64,000 nucleotides of DNA from contig NZ_JAGJTM010000005.1 of NCBI RefSeq assembly GCF_018221685.1, positions 317,501 through 381,500 of the forward strand. The letters run 5' to 3'. This document shows, piece by piece, positions 28,463 to 37,254 of this stretch. The position numbers were made by a program, and so were the translations under genes. The notes below the pieces were generated by a model. That model did no database searches. It was not told where the DNA came from and worked only from the letters and a program-made list of their open reading frames with translations. The first letter of the stretch is position 1. Each line of letters begins with the position of its first letter. This stretch comes from Bombella apis (GTDB lineage Bacteria; Pseudomonadota; Alphaproteobacteria; Acetobacterales; Acetobacteraceae).

Positions 28463-28580
28463 GAGGCGCCTTTTCTGCCCGGTACCATTGCCTTTCCATG
28501 CAGCCCGGCTCTATCTTCCTGCAAAAGATTATCAGTTTGATCCCAAGGCTTGGCACCCGTCCAGCAAAGTAAGGAACGCC

Positions 28581-29336
28581 ATGGTGTTCGCCCGATTCCG
28601 TCGCTTTTTCAGCCGTTCTTCCGCCCATCCGCAAGAGCCCGACCTGCCGGACAATCTTGCAGAAATCTACCAGAAGGCACGGAACGGCCATGTACTGGAG
28701 CAGGTTCTCTGGGGGAAAGCCCTGCTGGACAGCGAGTATGTCCCCCGGGATGTGGACAAAGCACGGGAGTGGTTCACCATTGCGGCTTCTGCCAGTTATG
28801 GCCCGGCCCACAACATGCTGGGCCGCTGTTCACAGTTCGGCTGGGGGTGCCCGCTGGATCTGACAGAAGCTGTCCGCCATTACAGCCGGGCTGCGCAGCT
28901 GGATGACCTGTGGGGCATCTACAATCTCGGCATCTGCCACATGCGGGGCCTGGGAGTGCAGGCAGACCGGCGAACCGCCTTCCTTCTCTTCCGTCGGGCA
29001 GCTCTGCGAGGCCATGCGAAGTCCATGAACCTGCTGGCCCGTTTCATTGAGGAGGGATGGGAGACCCCCGCCAATCCCCTTGCCGCTCTGGAATGGTATC
29101 AGCGCTCTGCTGACGGAGGCGATTACCGGGGGCAGCATAATTATGCTACCGCCTTGATGGGTATGGGGCAGCCGGAAGATGCTCTGCGCTACTGGCGCAT
29201 GGCCGTAAAGGACGCCACGCCAGATATTCTTCAGGCCATGCAGCGGGAACTGGAAAGGCCCGGAGCCCCACAGGACCCGGACCTCATGGAAACACTCAGG
29301 CAGCGGCTGAAAACAGTCCTGCCGGGCGATGACTGA
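28581..29336 (+). CDS. Sel1-like repeat protein
   Basis: A 251-residue protein with four to five Sel1/TPR-like repeats between about residues 40 and 215 (DVDKAREWFTIAASASYGPA, DLTEAVRHYSRAAQLDD, DRRTAFLLFRRAALRGHAKS, NPLAALEWYQRSADGGDYRG). Such solenoids bind partner proteins in signalling or envelope assembly. It has no signal peptide, although the N-terminus is basic and aromatic (MVFARFRRFFSRS). The ATG at 28581 has AAGGA five bases upstream, which rules out the longer frame that would run through the tRNA. Confidence 0.85.
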   Translation: MVFARFRRFFSRSSAHPQEPDLPDNLAEIYQKARNGHVLEQVLWGKALLDSEYVPRDVDKAREWFTIAASASYGPAHNMLGRCSQFGWGCPLDLTEAVRHYSRAAQLDDLWGIYNLGICHMRGLGVQADRRTAFLLFRRAALRGHAKSMNLLARFIEEGWETPANPLAALEWYQRSADGGDYRGQHNYATALMGMGQPEDALRYWRMAVKDATPDILQAMQRELERPGAPQDPDLMETLRQRLKTVLPGDD

Positions 29337-29360
29337 CAACACCCGGCCTGCGCTCTTCCC

Positions 29361-30446
29361 TCACAGGGAAACGGTATGAACCCAGCCGAACGGGTCCGCT
29401 TCCTCACCACGCTGGAGGGCGCACAGGGCGTTGCGCAGCTTCATGGTGACCGGACCAGCCGTTTTTCCATCACCAAACGCCACGGAGCCAGCATCCCGGC
29501 GGAATTCACCAATCGGTGAAATGACTGCCGCCGTGCCGCAGGCAAAGGCCTCCGTGATCTCACCAGCAGCGGCAGCCCTGAAGACATCATCTATGGCCAG
29601 AGGCTCCTCAACCATGGTCAGGCCCATCCTGCGGCCCAGCTTGAGGATGCTGTCCCTCGTGATGCCTCGCAGAATCGTCCCACCAAGCGGTGGTGTGACC
29701 ACACTGCCATCCTTGCGGACGAACATGACGTTCATGCCGCCCATTTCATCAATGAAGCGACGTTCCTTCGCATCAAGGAACAGCACCTGGCTACAGCCAT
29801 GGTCCGCCGCCTCCTGCTGGGGCAGCAGACTGGCTGCGTAATTGCCCCCACATTTGGCCTCACCCGTGCCACCGGGAGCCGCCCGTGTATACTGCTCCGA
29901 CACCCAGACCGGGATGCTGCCATTACCACTGAAATACCCCCCTACAGGGCTGGCCAGCACGACGAACAGATATTCATTGGCCCGTTTCACGCCAAGAAAC
30001 ACTTCATTGGAGATCATGAACGGCCGCAGATAGAGGCTCTGCTCCGGATTGGTGGGCACCCAGTCATGATCCACCTTCAGCAGGGCCTTGATGGACCCGA
30101 GGAAGAGCTCCTCCGGCAGCTCGGCCATGGAAAGGCGGCGGGCTGACGCCGCAAACCGGGCAGCATTGGCCTCCGGCCGGAACAGCGTAACAGCCCCCCC
30201 CTTGCCACGATAGGCTTTCAGCCCCTCGAAAATCTCCTGCCCATAATGCAGGACGGTCGATGCCGGGTCGATCTGCAAAGGCTGACGAGGAATAATTCTG
30301 GCGTCATGCCAGCCCTTTTCATCCGTATAACGGATGACGGCCATATGGTCCGTAAAGACACGCCCGAACTTTGGGTCCACCATCAGGGCCTGCCGCTGCT
30401 CGGCTGATGTAGGGGTCTCTGTCCGTTCAATGCTGAACTCTGCCAT
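29361..30446 (-). CDS. ilvE: Branched-chain amino acid aminotransferase (class IV)
   Basis: PLP enzyme catalysing the last step of Leu, Ile and Val synthesis. At 361 residues it belongs to the longer, eukaryote-like BCAT2 subtype: LHYGQEIFEGLKAYRG in the N-terminal domain, FMISNEVFLGV, the catalytic Lys in GEAKCGGNYAASL, and DEMGGMNVMFV with GTAAVISPIGEF at the cofactor site. It is monocistronic and converges on the Sel1 gene with only 24 bp between stops. Confidence 0.95.
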   Translation of the reverse strand: MAEFSIERTETPTSAEQRQALMVDPKFGRVFTDHMAVIRYTDEKGWHDARIIPRQPLQIDPASTVLHYGQEIFEGLKAYRGKGGAVTLFRPEANAARFAASARRLSMAELPEELFLGSIKALLKVDHDWVPTNPEQSLYLRPFMISNEVFLGVKRANEYLFVVLASPVGGYFSGNGSIPVWVSEQYTRAAPGGTGEAKCGGNYAASLLPQQEAADHGCSQVLFLDAKERRFIDEMGGMNVMFVRKDGSVVTPPLGGTILRGITRDSILKLGRRMGLTMVEEPLAIDDVFRAAAAGEITEAFACGTAAVISPIGEFRRDAGSVAFGDGKTAGPVTMKLRNALCALQRGEEADPFGWVHTVSL

Positions 30447-30592
30447 GATGCTTCCTGCCTTCCCGGTCGGTTCAAAGATGTCACATTTCGGAATTTATGT
30501 GCTGTTCCGTCAAGAGACTAATATATGGAATACTATGTCTTTCAAGACCATATTTTTGAAACTTTATTTCATGAATGCCAGACATGCACCAT

Positions 30593-30627
30593 AAAAAAAA
30601 CCCCCACCCGGCAGGGTGAGGGTTTTT
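30593..30627 (-). terminator. Terminator of the rplM-rpsI operon
   Basis: On the minus strand ACCCTCACCC pairs with GGGTGGGGGT around a TGCC loop and is followed by eight Ts: a textbook intrinsic terminator after rpsI. Confidence 0.92.
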
Positions 30628-30661
30628 CCGGCGCAGGCCAGTTTTCCGTATGGCTGAAAGA

Positions 30662-31165
30662 TCAGCGCTTGGAGAACTGGAAGGAACGGCGGGCCTTGGC
30701 CTTACCGTACTTCTTACGCTCGACGACACGGCTGTCACGCGTCAGGAAGCCAGCCATCTTCAGCACACCACGCAGCTCCGGCTCGTAGTGGGTCAGGGCA
30801 CGGGAGATACCGTGACGGACCGCACCAGCCTGACCGGAAAGACCACCGCCAGTGACCGTGCAATACACGTCAAACTGGTTGTAGCGATCTGTCAGCAGGA
30901 AGGGCTGGGTGATCAGCATGCGCAGCACGGGGCGTGCGAAATAGTTCGTGACCGGGCGGCCGTTGACGGTGATCTCACCCTTGCCAGGCTTGATCCACAC
31001 ACGGGCGACGGCGTCCTTACGGCGGCCCGTTGCGTAGGAACGGCCCTGCGCATCACGCTTGGCTTCATAGACGGGAGCTGCATTGGCAACAGCAGGAGCC
31101 GCATTGGCCAGGTCCTGCAAAGTGCCGGTAAGCTCGGCGGCGGGGCGCTCTTGAGTTTCTGACAT
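30662..31165 (-). CDS. rpsI: 30S ribosomal protein S9
   Basis: S9 binds the 3' domain of 16S rRNA and reaches the P-site tRNA with its C-terminal tail. The core is intact ([39 protein letters not shown], and the tail [16 protein letters not shown]). The 167-residue length includes an Ala-rich N-terminal extension of about 38 residues, as is common in alphaproteobacteria. It starts 11 bp after rplM. Confidence 0.98.
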   Translation of the reverse strand: MSETQERPAAELTGTLQDLANAAPAVANAAPVYEAKRDAQGRSYATGRRKDAVARVWIKPGKGEITVNGRPVTNYFARPVLRMLITQPFLLTDRYNQFDVYCTVTGGGLSGQAGAVRHGISRALTHYEPELRGVLKMAGFLTRDSRVVERKKYGKAKARRSFQFSKR

Positions 31166-31176
31166 GATGACAGGCC

Positions 31177-31647
31177 TTACTGACGTTTCAGGGTATTCTT
31201 GCGGTTCAGGGAAGCAACGTCCAGCTTGACGGGCTTCTGACCCTCATGCGGGTGCTCCGTGCCGGCATAGACGTACAGGTGCTTCATCTGGGCGCGCTGG
31301 AGCGGACCACGGGTGATCATGCGCTCGACAGCCTTCTCCACGACCTGACCGGGGTTCTTGCCCTCGAGACGCTGAGTGATGGTGCGCTCCTTGATGCCAC
31401 CCGGATGGCCGGTGTGGTAATGGAAGAGCTTCTGGCCGACCTTGTTGCCTGTCAGGGCGATCTTCTCGGCGTTGATGACGACAACCGCATCACCGCAATC
31501 AACATGCGGGGTGTACTGCGGCTTGTGCTTGCCGCGCAGACGGTTGGCAATGATGGTGGCGAGACGGCCCAGAACCAGCCCTTCGGCATCGATCAGGATC
31601 CAGTTTCTCGTCACCTCCGCGGGTTTCAGCGAAAGTGTGGTCTTCAT
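31177..31647 (-). CDS. rplM: 50S ribosomal protein L13
   Basis: An early assembly protein of the large subunit. The 156 residues have the L13 signature [25 protein letters not shown] and the late [25 protein letters not shown]. The AGGCC-type N-terminus [16 protein letters not shown] is also typical. It is first in the two-gene operon with rpsI, with a candidate promoter about 125 bp upstream. Confidence 0.98.
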   Translation of the reverse strand: MKTTLSLKPAEVTRNWILIDAEGLVLGRLATIIANRLRGKHKPQYTPHVDCGDAVVVINAEKIALTGNKVGQKLFHYHTGHPGGIKERTITQRLEGKNPGQVVEKAVERMITRGPLQRAQMKHLYVYAGTEHPHEGQKPVKLDVASLNRKNTLKRQ

Positions 31648-32002
31648 GACGTATCATTTCCAGTTTGAGATGCCACGGACAATGCGGCATCAGGAAAAGG
31701 ACTGCCCCGACGATGCCGGCTCCGTAAGAGGCCAGACACCCTGAAAGCCGGAAACAGATTCAGGATGTGGGCGTTATTGCGGGAGACGGGAAAAAGGTCA
31801 AGCCCTTTAATTCTGGACCATTGCGCCACAAGCGGCAGAGAACAGCCATTTTTTATGATGTGGTATTAAAATACCGCAAAATAATCCCTTCTTTCTGCCT
31901 CCTTCCGGCAGCAGACAGCTCCATCCCCATTTGCTCATGCCTCTGCCAAAGGGTATTGTGCCGGTTCGCATATCAAGAGTGCCCAAGTGAGGTAAGTGCA
32001 GC
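31648..32002. other. 355-bp divergent intergenic region upstream of rplM
   Basis: It separates rplM (left) from the unknown membrane-anchored protein (right). It contains the candidate rplM promoter at 31773-31801 and about 125 bases of rplM leader. I see no small gene or known leader RNA structure in it. Confidence 0.5.
31773..31801 (-). promoter_or_regulatory. Candidate sigma70 promoter for rplM-rpsI
   Basis: On the minus strand a -35 TTGACC is followed by a 17-base spacer and a -10 AATAAC (four of six consensus bases). The spacing is ideal and the direction points at rplM. Confidence 0.5.
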
Positions 32003-33658
32003 ATGCAACGGTTACGGCTTCCCCTCTGTCTGGCCCTCCTCATCCTGATTCTGGGGGGACTGGGCATCTACCGCGAGGCCGGAATCCGTCTTTCCCACGC
32101 ACTGGACCGGTTCCGGGCTGCCCTGCCTGCCGGGGCGGACTTTCATTACAGCGAGGTCCGGCCCGCATTCCTGCTTGGCGGGGTGACCCTGTATGATGTG
32201 TCGTTCCATTATCAGGCGACAGATTTCCACGCCCGGCGTGTCCGTTTCGGCTACCCCAAGCTGCTTTCCAGCGGAACCCTGAGACTGGCCAGCCTCCTGC
32301 TGGATTCACCCAGCTATACCGACCAGACACATCACATCACGGCAGACGAAGCGTCGTTCCATCACCTCCATATCCCCTCCTCGGCAGAAACGCTGCATGA
32401 AGGTCATGGCGAAGCGGACAGCATGCGCTCCCTGGCAGCCATCATGTCGTTTGAACCGGAAGACGTGACAGCCCTGCGCTTTGAACAGATGCAGCTGACA
32501 AAACTGCGTGTCTCACCATCAGAAAACGCCCCGCCCATTGCGGCTGGCTCCGCAGTTGCACGCCCGTTCACCATAAAAACACTGTCGGCTGACAACCTGA
32601 TCGTTGAAGGCTACGGGCAGGGACTCCGTGTCCATACACTCATGAACGGCCTGTCCCTCTCCGTTTCCCTCCCCGGCGGCAAAAACAGCCTCTTCCCGCC
32701 AGTATTGCAGCAGATCCTCCTGCCCGGGAACACGGACGCCACTCCCGGGGCCAAATCTCCCATGGAACTGAATCTGGCCCTCCAGCATCTGGAAGCCAGA
32801 GAAGGTTACATCCAGTGGCTGAAGCGCCCCTTCCAGCATGCAGGCAACCCGGCAGAAACATTCTGGCAGGACCCGGCAGCAACCCTGTGGGAAAAGCCTG
32901 GCAAACTGGAAATCAACGGCCTGTCCCTTCTCTTCAGCCGGACAGACCTGCGACGGACCCTCATCCTCACCCATCTGGCAGGTGAGCGGCGGGCCGGAGA
33001 GAATGATGATCTCCGCACGGAGGGAGACCTGTCCGGCCTGACGACCCGGCTCTCGCCCCCCCCCTCACTGCTGGCCTCTCCCGTGGCTCTGCCGACGGAT
33101 TACCACATCATTGCCACCTCCCGGAAAAGGATGGGGGAATGGGACGAGACCCTCCAGCTCCGTACCCTTTTTGGCAAGGACAGCCCCGCCCTGATGTCCG
33201 TGGTCTTCAGTCTGCCTGACATCAATCCGTTCCATCTGGGCGATGACAGCGTGTCACGCTTCCTCCAAGCTGGGCAATGCCTGGGGACAGAGCTGACCGT
33301 GCAGGGGCTGGACATCTTCTCCTATTACGGCATCCTGACCCACCAGGCTGAAGCCTCCTCCGAAACGGACAAACCAGCCGATGGAACGGGCGCCGCCAAA
33401 CCCACACTGGAGTCTCCAAAAGGCTCCATGATGGCCGAACAGGGGTATGTCGTTACACCCCGCTTCAATGTTCTGGCCCTCCAGAAACCCATTCTGGCCC
33501 CTGTACTGGATTTCCTGCTGGCACCCGAACGGCGGACCCTCACCTTCAAGACCGGGCCGCTCTCTCTGGAGGAACTGGCCCATATCCCGAGCGACAGCAG
33601 CGACACGGCCAAATTCGACCGGCTGCATGTACTGAGTGTCACAACGCAGGACCAGTAA
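32003..33658 (+). CDS. Unknown membrane-anchored periplasmic protein (551 aa)
   Basis: I do not recognise this gene. One N-terminal hydrophobic helix (about 5-25, LCLALLILILGGLGIYREAG) is followed by a large, strand-rich hydrophilic part with repeated phrases of the type VTLYDVSFHY, GTLRLASLLLDSPSY and LSADNLIVEGYG. That alternating pattern resembles AsmA-like or DUF945/DUF2125-type periplasmic proteins, but no motif settles it. A GAGG precedes the ATG by 10 bases. It is followed by tRNA-His on the other strand and has no obvious operon partner. Confidence 0.75.
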   Translation: MQRLRLPLCLALLILILGGLGIYREAGIRLSHALDRFRAALPAGADFHYSEVRPAFLLGGVTLYDVSFHYQATDFHARRVRFGYPKLLSSGTLRLASLLLDSPSYTDQTHHITADEASFHHLHIPSSAETLHEGHGEADSMRSLAAIMSFEPEDVTALRFEQMQLTKLRVSPSENAPPIAAGSAVARPFTIKTLSADNLIVEGYGQGLRVHTLMNGLSLSVSLPGGKNSLFPPVLQQILLPGNTDATPGAKSPMELNLALQHLEAREGYIQWLKRPFQHAGNPAETFWQDPAATLWEKPGKLEINGLSLLFSRTDLRRTLILTHLAGERRAGENDDLRTEGDLSGLTTRLSPPPSLLASPVALPTDYHIIATSRKRMGEWDETLQLRTLFGKDSPALMSVVFSLPDINPFHLGDDSVSRFLQAGQCLGTELTVQGLDIFSYYGILTHQAEASSETDKPADGTGAAKPTLESPKGSMMAEQGYVVTPRFNVLALQKPILAPVLDFLLAPERRTLTFKTGPLSLEELAHIPSDSSDTAKFDRLHVLSVTTQDQ

Positions 33659-33711
33659 AGGCTCAGGAGAGCCTGCCTGCGTCACTCTACATCACCTTTC
33701 AGGGGAAATGC

Positions 33712-33788
33712 TGGGGCGAATGACGGGATTCGAACCCGCGACCACCGGTACCACAAACCGGCGCTCTACCAACTGAGCTACATCCGCC
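33712..33788 (-). tRNA. tRNA-His (GTG)
   Basis: A cloverleaf on the minus strand: acceptor GCGGATG/CATTCGC, D-arm GCTCAGTTGGTAGAGC, anticodon loop TTGTGGT (anticodon GTG), T-arm with TTCGAAT, and encoded CCA. A G at position -1 (33788) faces C73 (33715), the classical His identity pair. Some alphaproteobacterial groups have lost that pair, so its presence here is informative. Confidence 0.96.
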
Positions 33789-34061
33789 ACACAGCGACCT
33801 GACATTTATTAAATCCTGCTTCTGCCGTCCAGCCCTCAAAAGCATTTTTGTCATATTTTTTTAGGACGTACCCCCTCCGGGCCGAAAAACCCGCCATCAT
33901 GGGCCGATATCCGGTACGACATGGCCACAATGCTTCACAGCCTCCCGGCAGCCGCCTATAGTTGCCGCACAATTGGCCGCACCGGGCCGCCAGTACGGTG
34001 ACCATGGCAGAACCTTGTATCTGCCCCACAGCCTCAACAGAGAGAAGGACCAGCCGCATTC

Positions 34062-35516
34062 ATGGCCAGTGATTCCTACATCCAGCAATGGACCCAAAGA
34101 CCCGTCAGGGAAATATTGGCAGGCATGGTGGGCACGTTCGCCCTCATTCCTGAAGTCATCGCCTTTTCCTACATTGCTGGCGTGTCACCGGCCGTCTCGC
34201 TGTTCGCTTCCTTCGTCATCTCCGTCTCCATCGCCATCTTCGGAGGCAGGCCGGGCATGATCTCCGGGGCCGCCGGGTCTGTTGCCCTGGTGCTGGCACC
34301 GCTCGTCCATGCCCATGGCCTCCAGTACATGCTGCTGGCCACCCTGATGGCCGGGGGCCTGCAGGTCATCTTCGGGCTGCTGCGCCTCCACTCCCTGATG
34401 CGATTCGTCTCCAGCGAGGTCCGTACCGGCTTCGTCAACGCCCTGGCCATTCTCATCTTTTCCGCACAGGTCCCGCAGATGCTGGGAGTGAGCTGGCAGA
34501 CCCATCTGCTCATCATCATCGGGCTGGTCATCATCTATCTTCTGCCCCGGCTCTCCAAGGCCATTCCCTCACCGCTCATCTGCATCATCGTACTGACGGC
34601 CATCACCATCATCCATCCGATGCCGGTCCGTACCATTGCGGACCTCGGGGCCCTGCCGACAGGCCTGCCGCAGTTCACCCTGCCACAGCTTCCCCTGAAT
34701 GCTGAAACGCTCACCATCACCTTTCCGTATGCCCTGGCCGTGGCGGCTGTCGGACTGCTGGAATCCCTGATGACTGCCAGTGTGGTGGATGACCTGACGG
34801 ACACGCATGGCACACCACAGAGAGAATGTACCGGGCTGGGAATCTCCAACATTTTCGTCGGCCTGTTCGGCGGGATTGCCGGATGCGGCATGATCGGCCA
34901 GACCGTCGGCAACCTGCGCTATGGCGGGCGTGGGCGGCTCTCCACCTTCACGGCCGGGGCCTTCCTCCTGCTGCTGATGGTCGTGCTGCACCCATGGGTG
35001 GCCCGGGTGCCGGTCGCCGCCCTCGTGGCCATCATGATCATGGTATCCGTCAGCACCTTCGCCTGGGGCAGCCTGAAAGACCTCTTCCACCACCCCAAGC
35101 TGACCAGCCTCGTGATGCTCGTCACCGTCGGCGTGGTCGTGCTGACCCACAATCTGGCGGCTGGCGTGCTCGTGGGCGTCCTGCTCTCCGGCTTGTTCTT
35201 TGCATGGCATACGGCCCGGCTGGTGCAGGTCCGCTCCACGGAAGAACATGACATACTGACCTACCACATACAGGGTCAGATCTTCTTTGCTTCAGCAGAC
35301 CTGATGGCCGAGGCCATGACCTACACCACCCATGCCCACCGGGTGACGCTGGACCTCTCCCACGCGCGCTTCTGGGACATCACGGCCGTGCAGGCCCTCG
35401 AGAAGATTGTCGAGAAATTCCGCAAGCACGGCAAGGAGGTGACCGTCTGCGGGCTGGATCATGCCCAGCATGGCATCCTCACCGAGCAGTCCGACGAAAA
35501 GGCTTTCACCATCTGA
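34062..35516 (+). CDS. SulP-family anion transporter with STAS domain
   Basis: A 484-residue inner-membrane protein. About 11-12 hydrophobic segments cover residues 15-400, starting with LAGMVGTFALIPEVIAFSYIAGVSP, the SulP/SLC26 signature region. A C-terminal STAS domain follows (about 405-480: HIQGQIFFASADLM, RVTLDLSHARFWDITAVQALEKI). Bacterial members carry sulfate, bicarbonate or dicarboxylates; no carbonic anhydrase or sulfur gene is adjacent to decide. The AAGGA 12 bases upstream of the ATG is somewhat distant. Confidence 0.92.
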   Translation: MASDSYIQQWTQRPVREILAGMVGTFALIPEVIAFSYIAGVSPAVSLFASFVISVSIAIFGGRPGMISGAAGSVALVLAPLVHAHGLQYMLLATLMAGGLQVIFGLLRLHSLMRFVSSEVRTGFVNALAILIFSAQVPQMLGVSWQTHLLIIIGLVIIYLLPRLSKAIPSPLICIIVLTAITIIHPMPVRTIADLGALPTGLPQFTLPQLPLNAETLTITFPYALAVAAVGLLESLMTASVVDDLTDTHGTPQRECTGLGISNIFVGLFGGIAGCGMIGQTVGNLRYGGRGRLSTFTAGAFLLLLMVVLHPWVARVPVAALVAIMIMVSVSTFAWGSLKDLFHHPKLTSLVMLVTVGVVVLTHNLAAGVLVGVLLSGLFFAWHTARLVQVRSTEEHDILTYHIQGQIFFASADLMAEAMTYTTHAHRVTLDLSHARFWDITAVQALEKIVEKFRKHGKEVTVCGLDHAQHGILTEQSDEKAFTI

Positions 35517-35546
35517 AGGAGGCCCGACCTCGGCCTCCGGATACGG

Positions 35547-35580
35547 AAAACCCCGGCAGGATGACCTCGCCGGGGTTTTT
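35547..35580. terminator. Bidirectional terminator between sulP and hflX
   Basis: AAAACCCCGGC and GCCGGGGTTTTT form an 11-bp stem flanked by As and Ts, positioned between two convergent stops. Confidence 0.9.
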
Positions 35581-35585
35581 CATGA

Positions 35586-36908
35586 TCAGCCCTCCTGTTC
35601 CAGCATGAGGGGCAAGGCTGGAAACTGCCGGACAAAACGCTGCTGATCCGCCGGGAACAGACGGACCCGGAGATGCAGTCTCTCCTCATCATCCAGCCGT
35701 TCCATCACCTCCCCATGCTCATGAAGCCATGCCAGTGCGGCACCATCCGTGACAGGAATCTGCACCGAAAACTGCTTCATGGACCGTGTCATGAAGGCAT
35801 CCAGAGCCTCCATGAGGTCCGGCAGCCCTTCCCCCGTCAGAGCGGACACGGCCACGCTGCCCTCACGGCGGGGCACGGCCTCCGTACCGCCCAGAAGATC
35901 AGCCTTGTTCAGCACCTCGATCGTCCGTTCCGGCCACGCCTCATCCAGCATCCCGTCGGCTGTCATGTCACCCAGAACGGACAGCACGTCCTCCCGCTGG
36001 GAGGCACTGTCCGGATGGGCGACATCACGCACATGCAGGATGATGTCTGCCTCCGCCACCTCTTCCAGCGTCGCCCGGAAGGCGGCGATCAGCTCGGTCG
36101 GCAGGTCGCTGATGAATCCCACCGTGTCGGACAGGATGACCCGACGGCCTGAAGGCAGGGTCAGGTTCCGCATGGTCGGGTCCAACGTGGCGAAGAGCTG
36201 GTCCTGTGCGTGGACACCCGCCCCGGTGATCCGGTTGAACAGGGTGGACTTTCCCGCATTGGTATACCCCACCAGAGCCACGACCGGGAACGGAACCTTG
36301 CGACGGGCATGACGGTGCAGACCACGGGTCCGACGGACCTGCTCCAGCTCCTTCCGCAGCTTGACCAGACGTTCATCCAGCATCCGCCTGTCCGCCTCGA
36401 TCTGCGTTTCACCCGGGCCACCAAGGAAGCCGAACCCACCACGCTGCCGCTCCAGATGCGTCCAGAGCCGGACAAGGCGGGACCGCTGATATTCCAGATG
36501 CGCCAGCTCCACCTGCAACACACCCTCCCGTGTCGCAGCTCTGGCTCCGAAAATATCCAGAATCAGGCCGGTCCGGTCCACCACCTTGCAGCCCATCTCT
36601 TTTTCCAGGTTGCGCTGCTGGGCAGGCGAAAGACGGGCATCGACCACCACCACGCCCACGGACTCCGCCTTGACGATCTCTGTCAGCTCCTCCAGCTGCC
36701 CCGCACCGAGGAGGGTCGCCGGGCGCTTCGTCCGCAGCGGATAAATGGCCGTATGGACGATCTCCAACCCAATGGAGGCCGCGAGCCCCACCGCCTCCTC
36801 CAGCCGGGCTTCTGCGGCTCGGCCTTCAGCGAAGGCCTGCTTCTCCGCAGGGAGAATGACGGCGGCGAGGGTGGGCTTGCGGGCGGTTTCCTTGGGCTGA
36901 CGTCTCAA
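35586..36908 (-). CDS. hflX: GTPase HflX (ribosome rescue/splitting)
   Basis: HflX binds the 50S subunit and splits stalled ribosomes under stress. The 440-residue protein has the N-terminal HflX domain (LGAGQLEEL, VVVVDARLSPAQQRNLE, ERQRGGFGFLGGPGETQIE) and an Era-like G domain (G1 GYTNAGKST, G3 DTVGFISDLP, G4 NKADLL). The only workable start is TTG at 36908: an in-frame TAA lies 21 bases upstream and there is no ATG or GTG in the first 30 codons. An AGGA lies 10 bases before it. It is last in the dusB-ntr-hfq cluster, 107 bp after hfq. Confidence 0.95.
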   Translation of the reverse strand: MRRQPKETARKPTLAAVILPAEKQAFAEGRAAEARLEEAVGLAASIGLEIVHTAIYPLRTKRPATLLGAGQLEELTEIVKAESVGVVVVDARLSPAQQRNLEKEMGCKVVDRTGLILDIFGARAATREGVLQVELAHLEYQRSRLVRLWTHLERQRGGFGFLGGPGETQIEADRRMLDERLVKLRKELEQVRRTRGLHRHARRKVPFPVVALVGYTNAGKSTLFNRITGAGVHAQDQLFATLDPTMRNLTLPSGRRVILSDTVGFISDLPTELIAAFRATLEEVAEADIILHVRDVAHPDSASQREDVLSVLGDMTADGMLDEAWPERTIEVLNKADLLGGTEAVPRREGSVAVSALTGEGLPDLMEALDAFMTRSMKQFSVQIPVTDGAALAWLHEHGEVMERLDDEERLHLRVRLFPADQQRFVRQFPALPLMLEQEG

Positions 36909-37015
36909 ATCCGGAACATCCTGTCTTTAAAATCCTGTATCGGCCTTTTTCAGGCCCGCCTCATATGGGAGGGAGCCCTGCCAGACACAAGCACCCCCCG
37001 GAAGAGAGGCACCAG

Positions 37016-37243
37016 TCAGGGCAGGTCCGAAAGAGCCGCCACGGGCATGATGGTGCTGATCGCATGTTTGTAGACGAGCTGCACATGCCCGTCCCGGCGG
37101 AGCAGCACACTGCGACCATCAAACCGTGTGATGACCCCCTGAAGCTTGACACCATTGACCAGAAAAACCGTCACCGGTTCTTCCCGCTGCTGCACATGGG
37201 CCAGAAACTGCTCCTGCACGTCGCCTGTTCTCTGTTCTGACAT
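37016..37243 (-). CDS. hfq: RNA chaperone Hfq
   Basis: A hexameric Sm-like protein that pairs small RNAs with mRNAs. The 75 residues have the Sm1 motif [14 protein letters not shown] and the Sm2 motif [11 protein letters not shown]. The ATG at 37243 follows AAGGA and gives the family's normal N-terminus ([14 protein letters not shown]). An upstream ATG at 37258 overlaps the ntrX stop (ATGA) and would add five residues. Either way hfq is translationally linked to ntrX, and hflX follows, as in many proteobacteria. Confidence 0.97.
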   Translation of the reverse strand: MSEQRTGDVQEQFLAHVQQREEPVTVFLVNGVKLQGVITRFDGRSVLLRRDGHVQLVYKHAISTIMPVAALSDLP

Positions 37244-37254
37244 GGATTCCTTCA

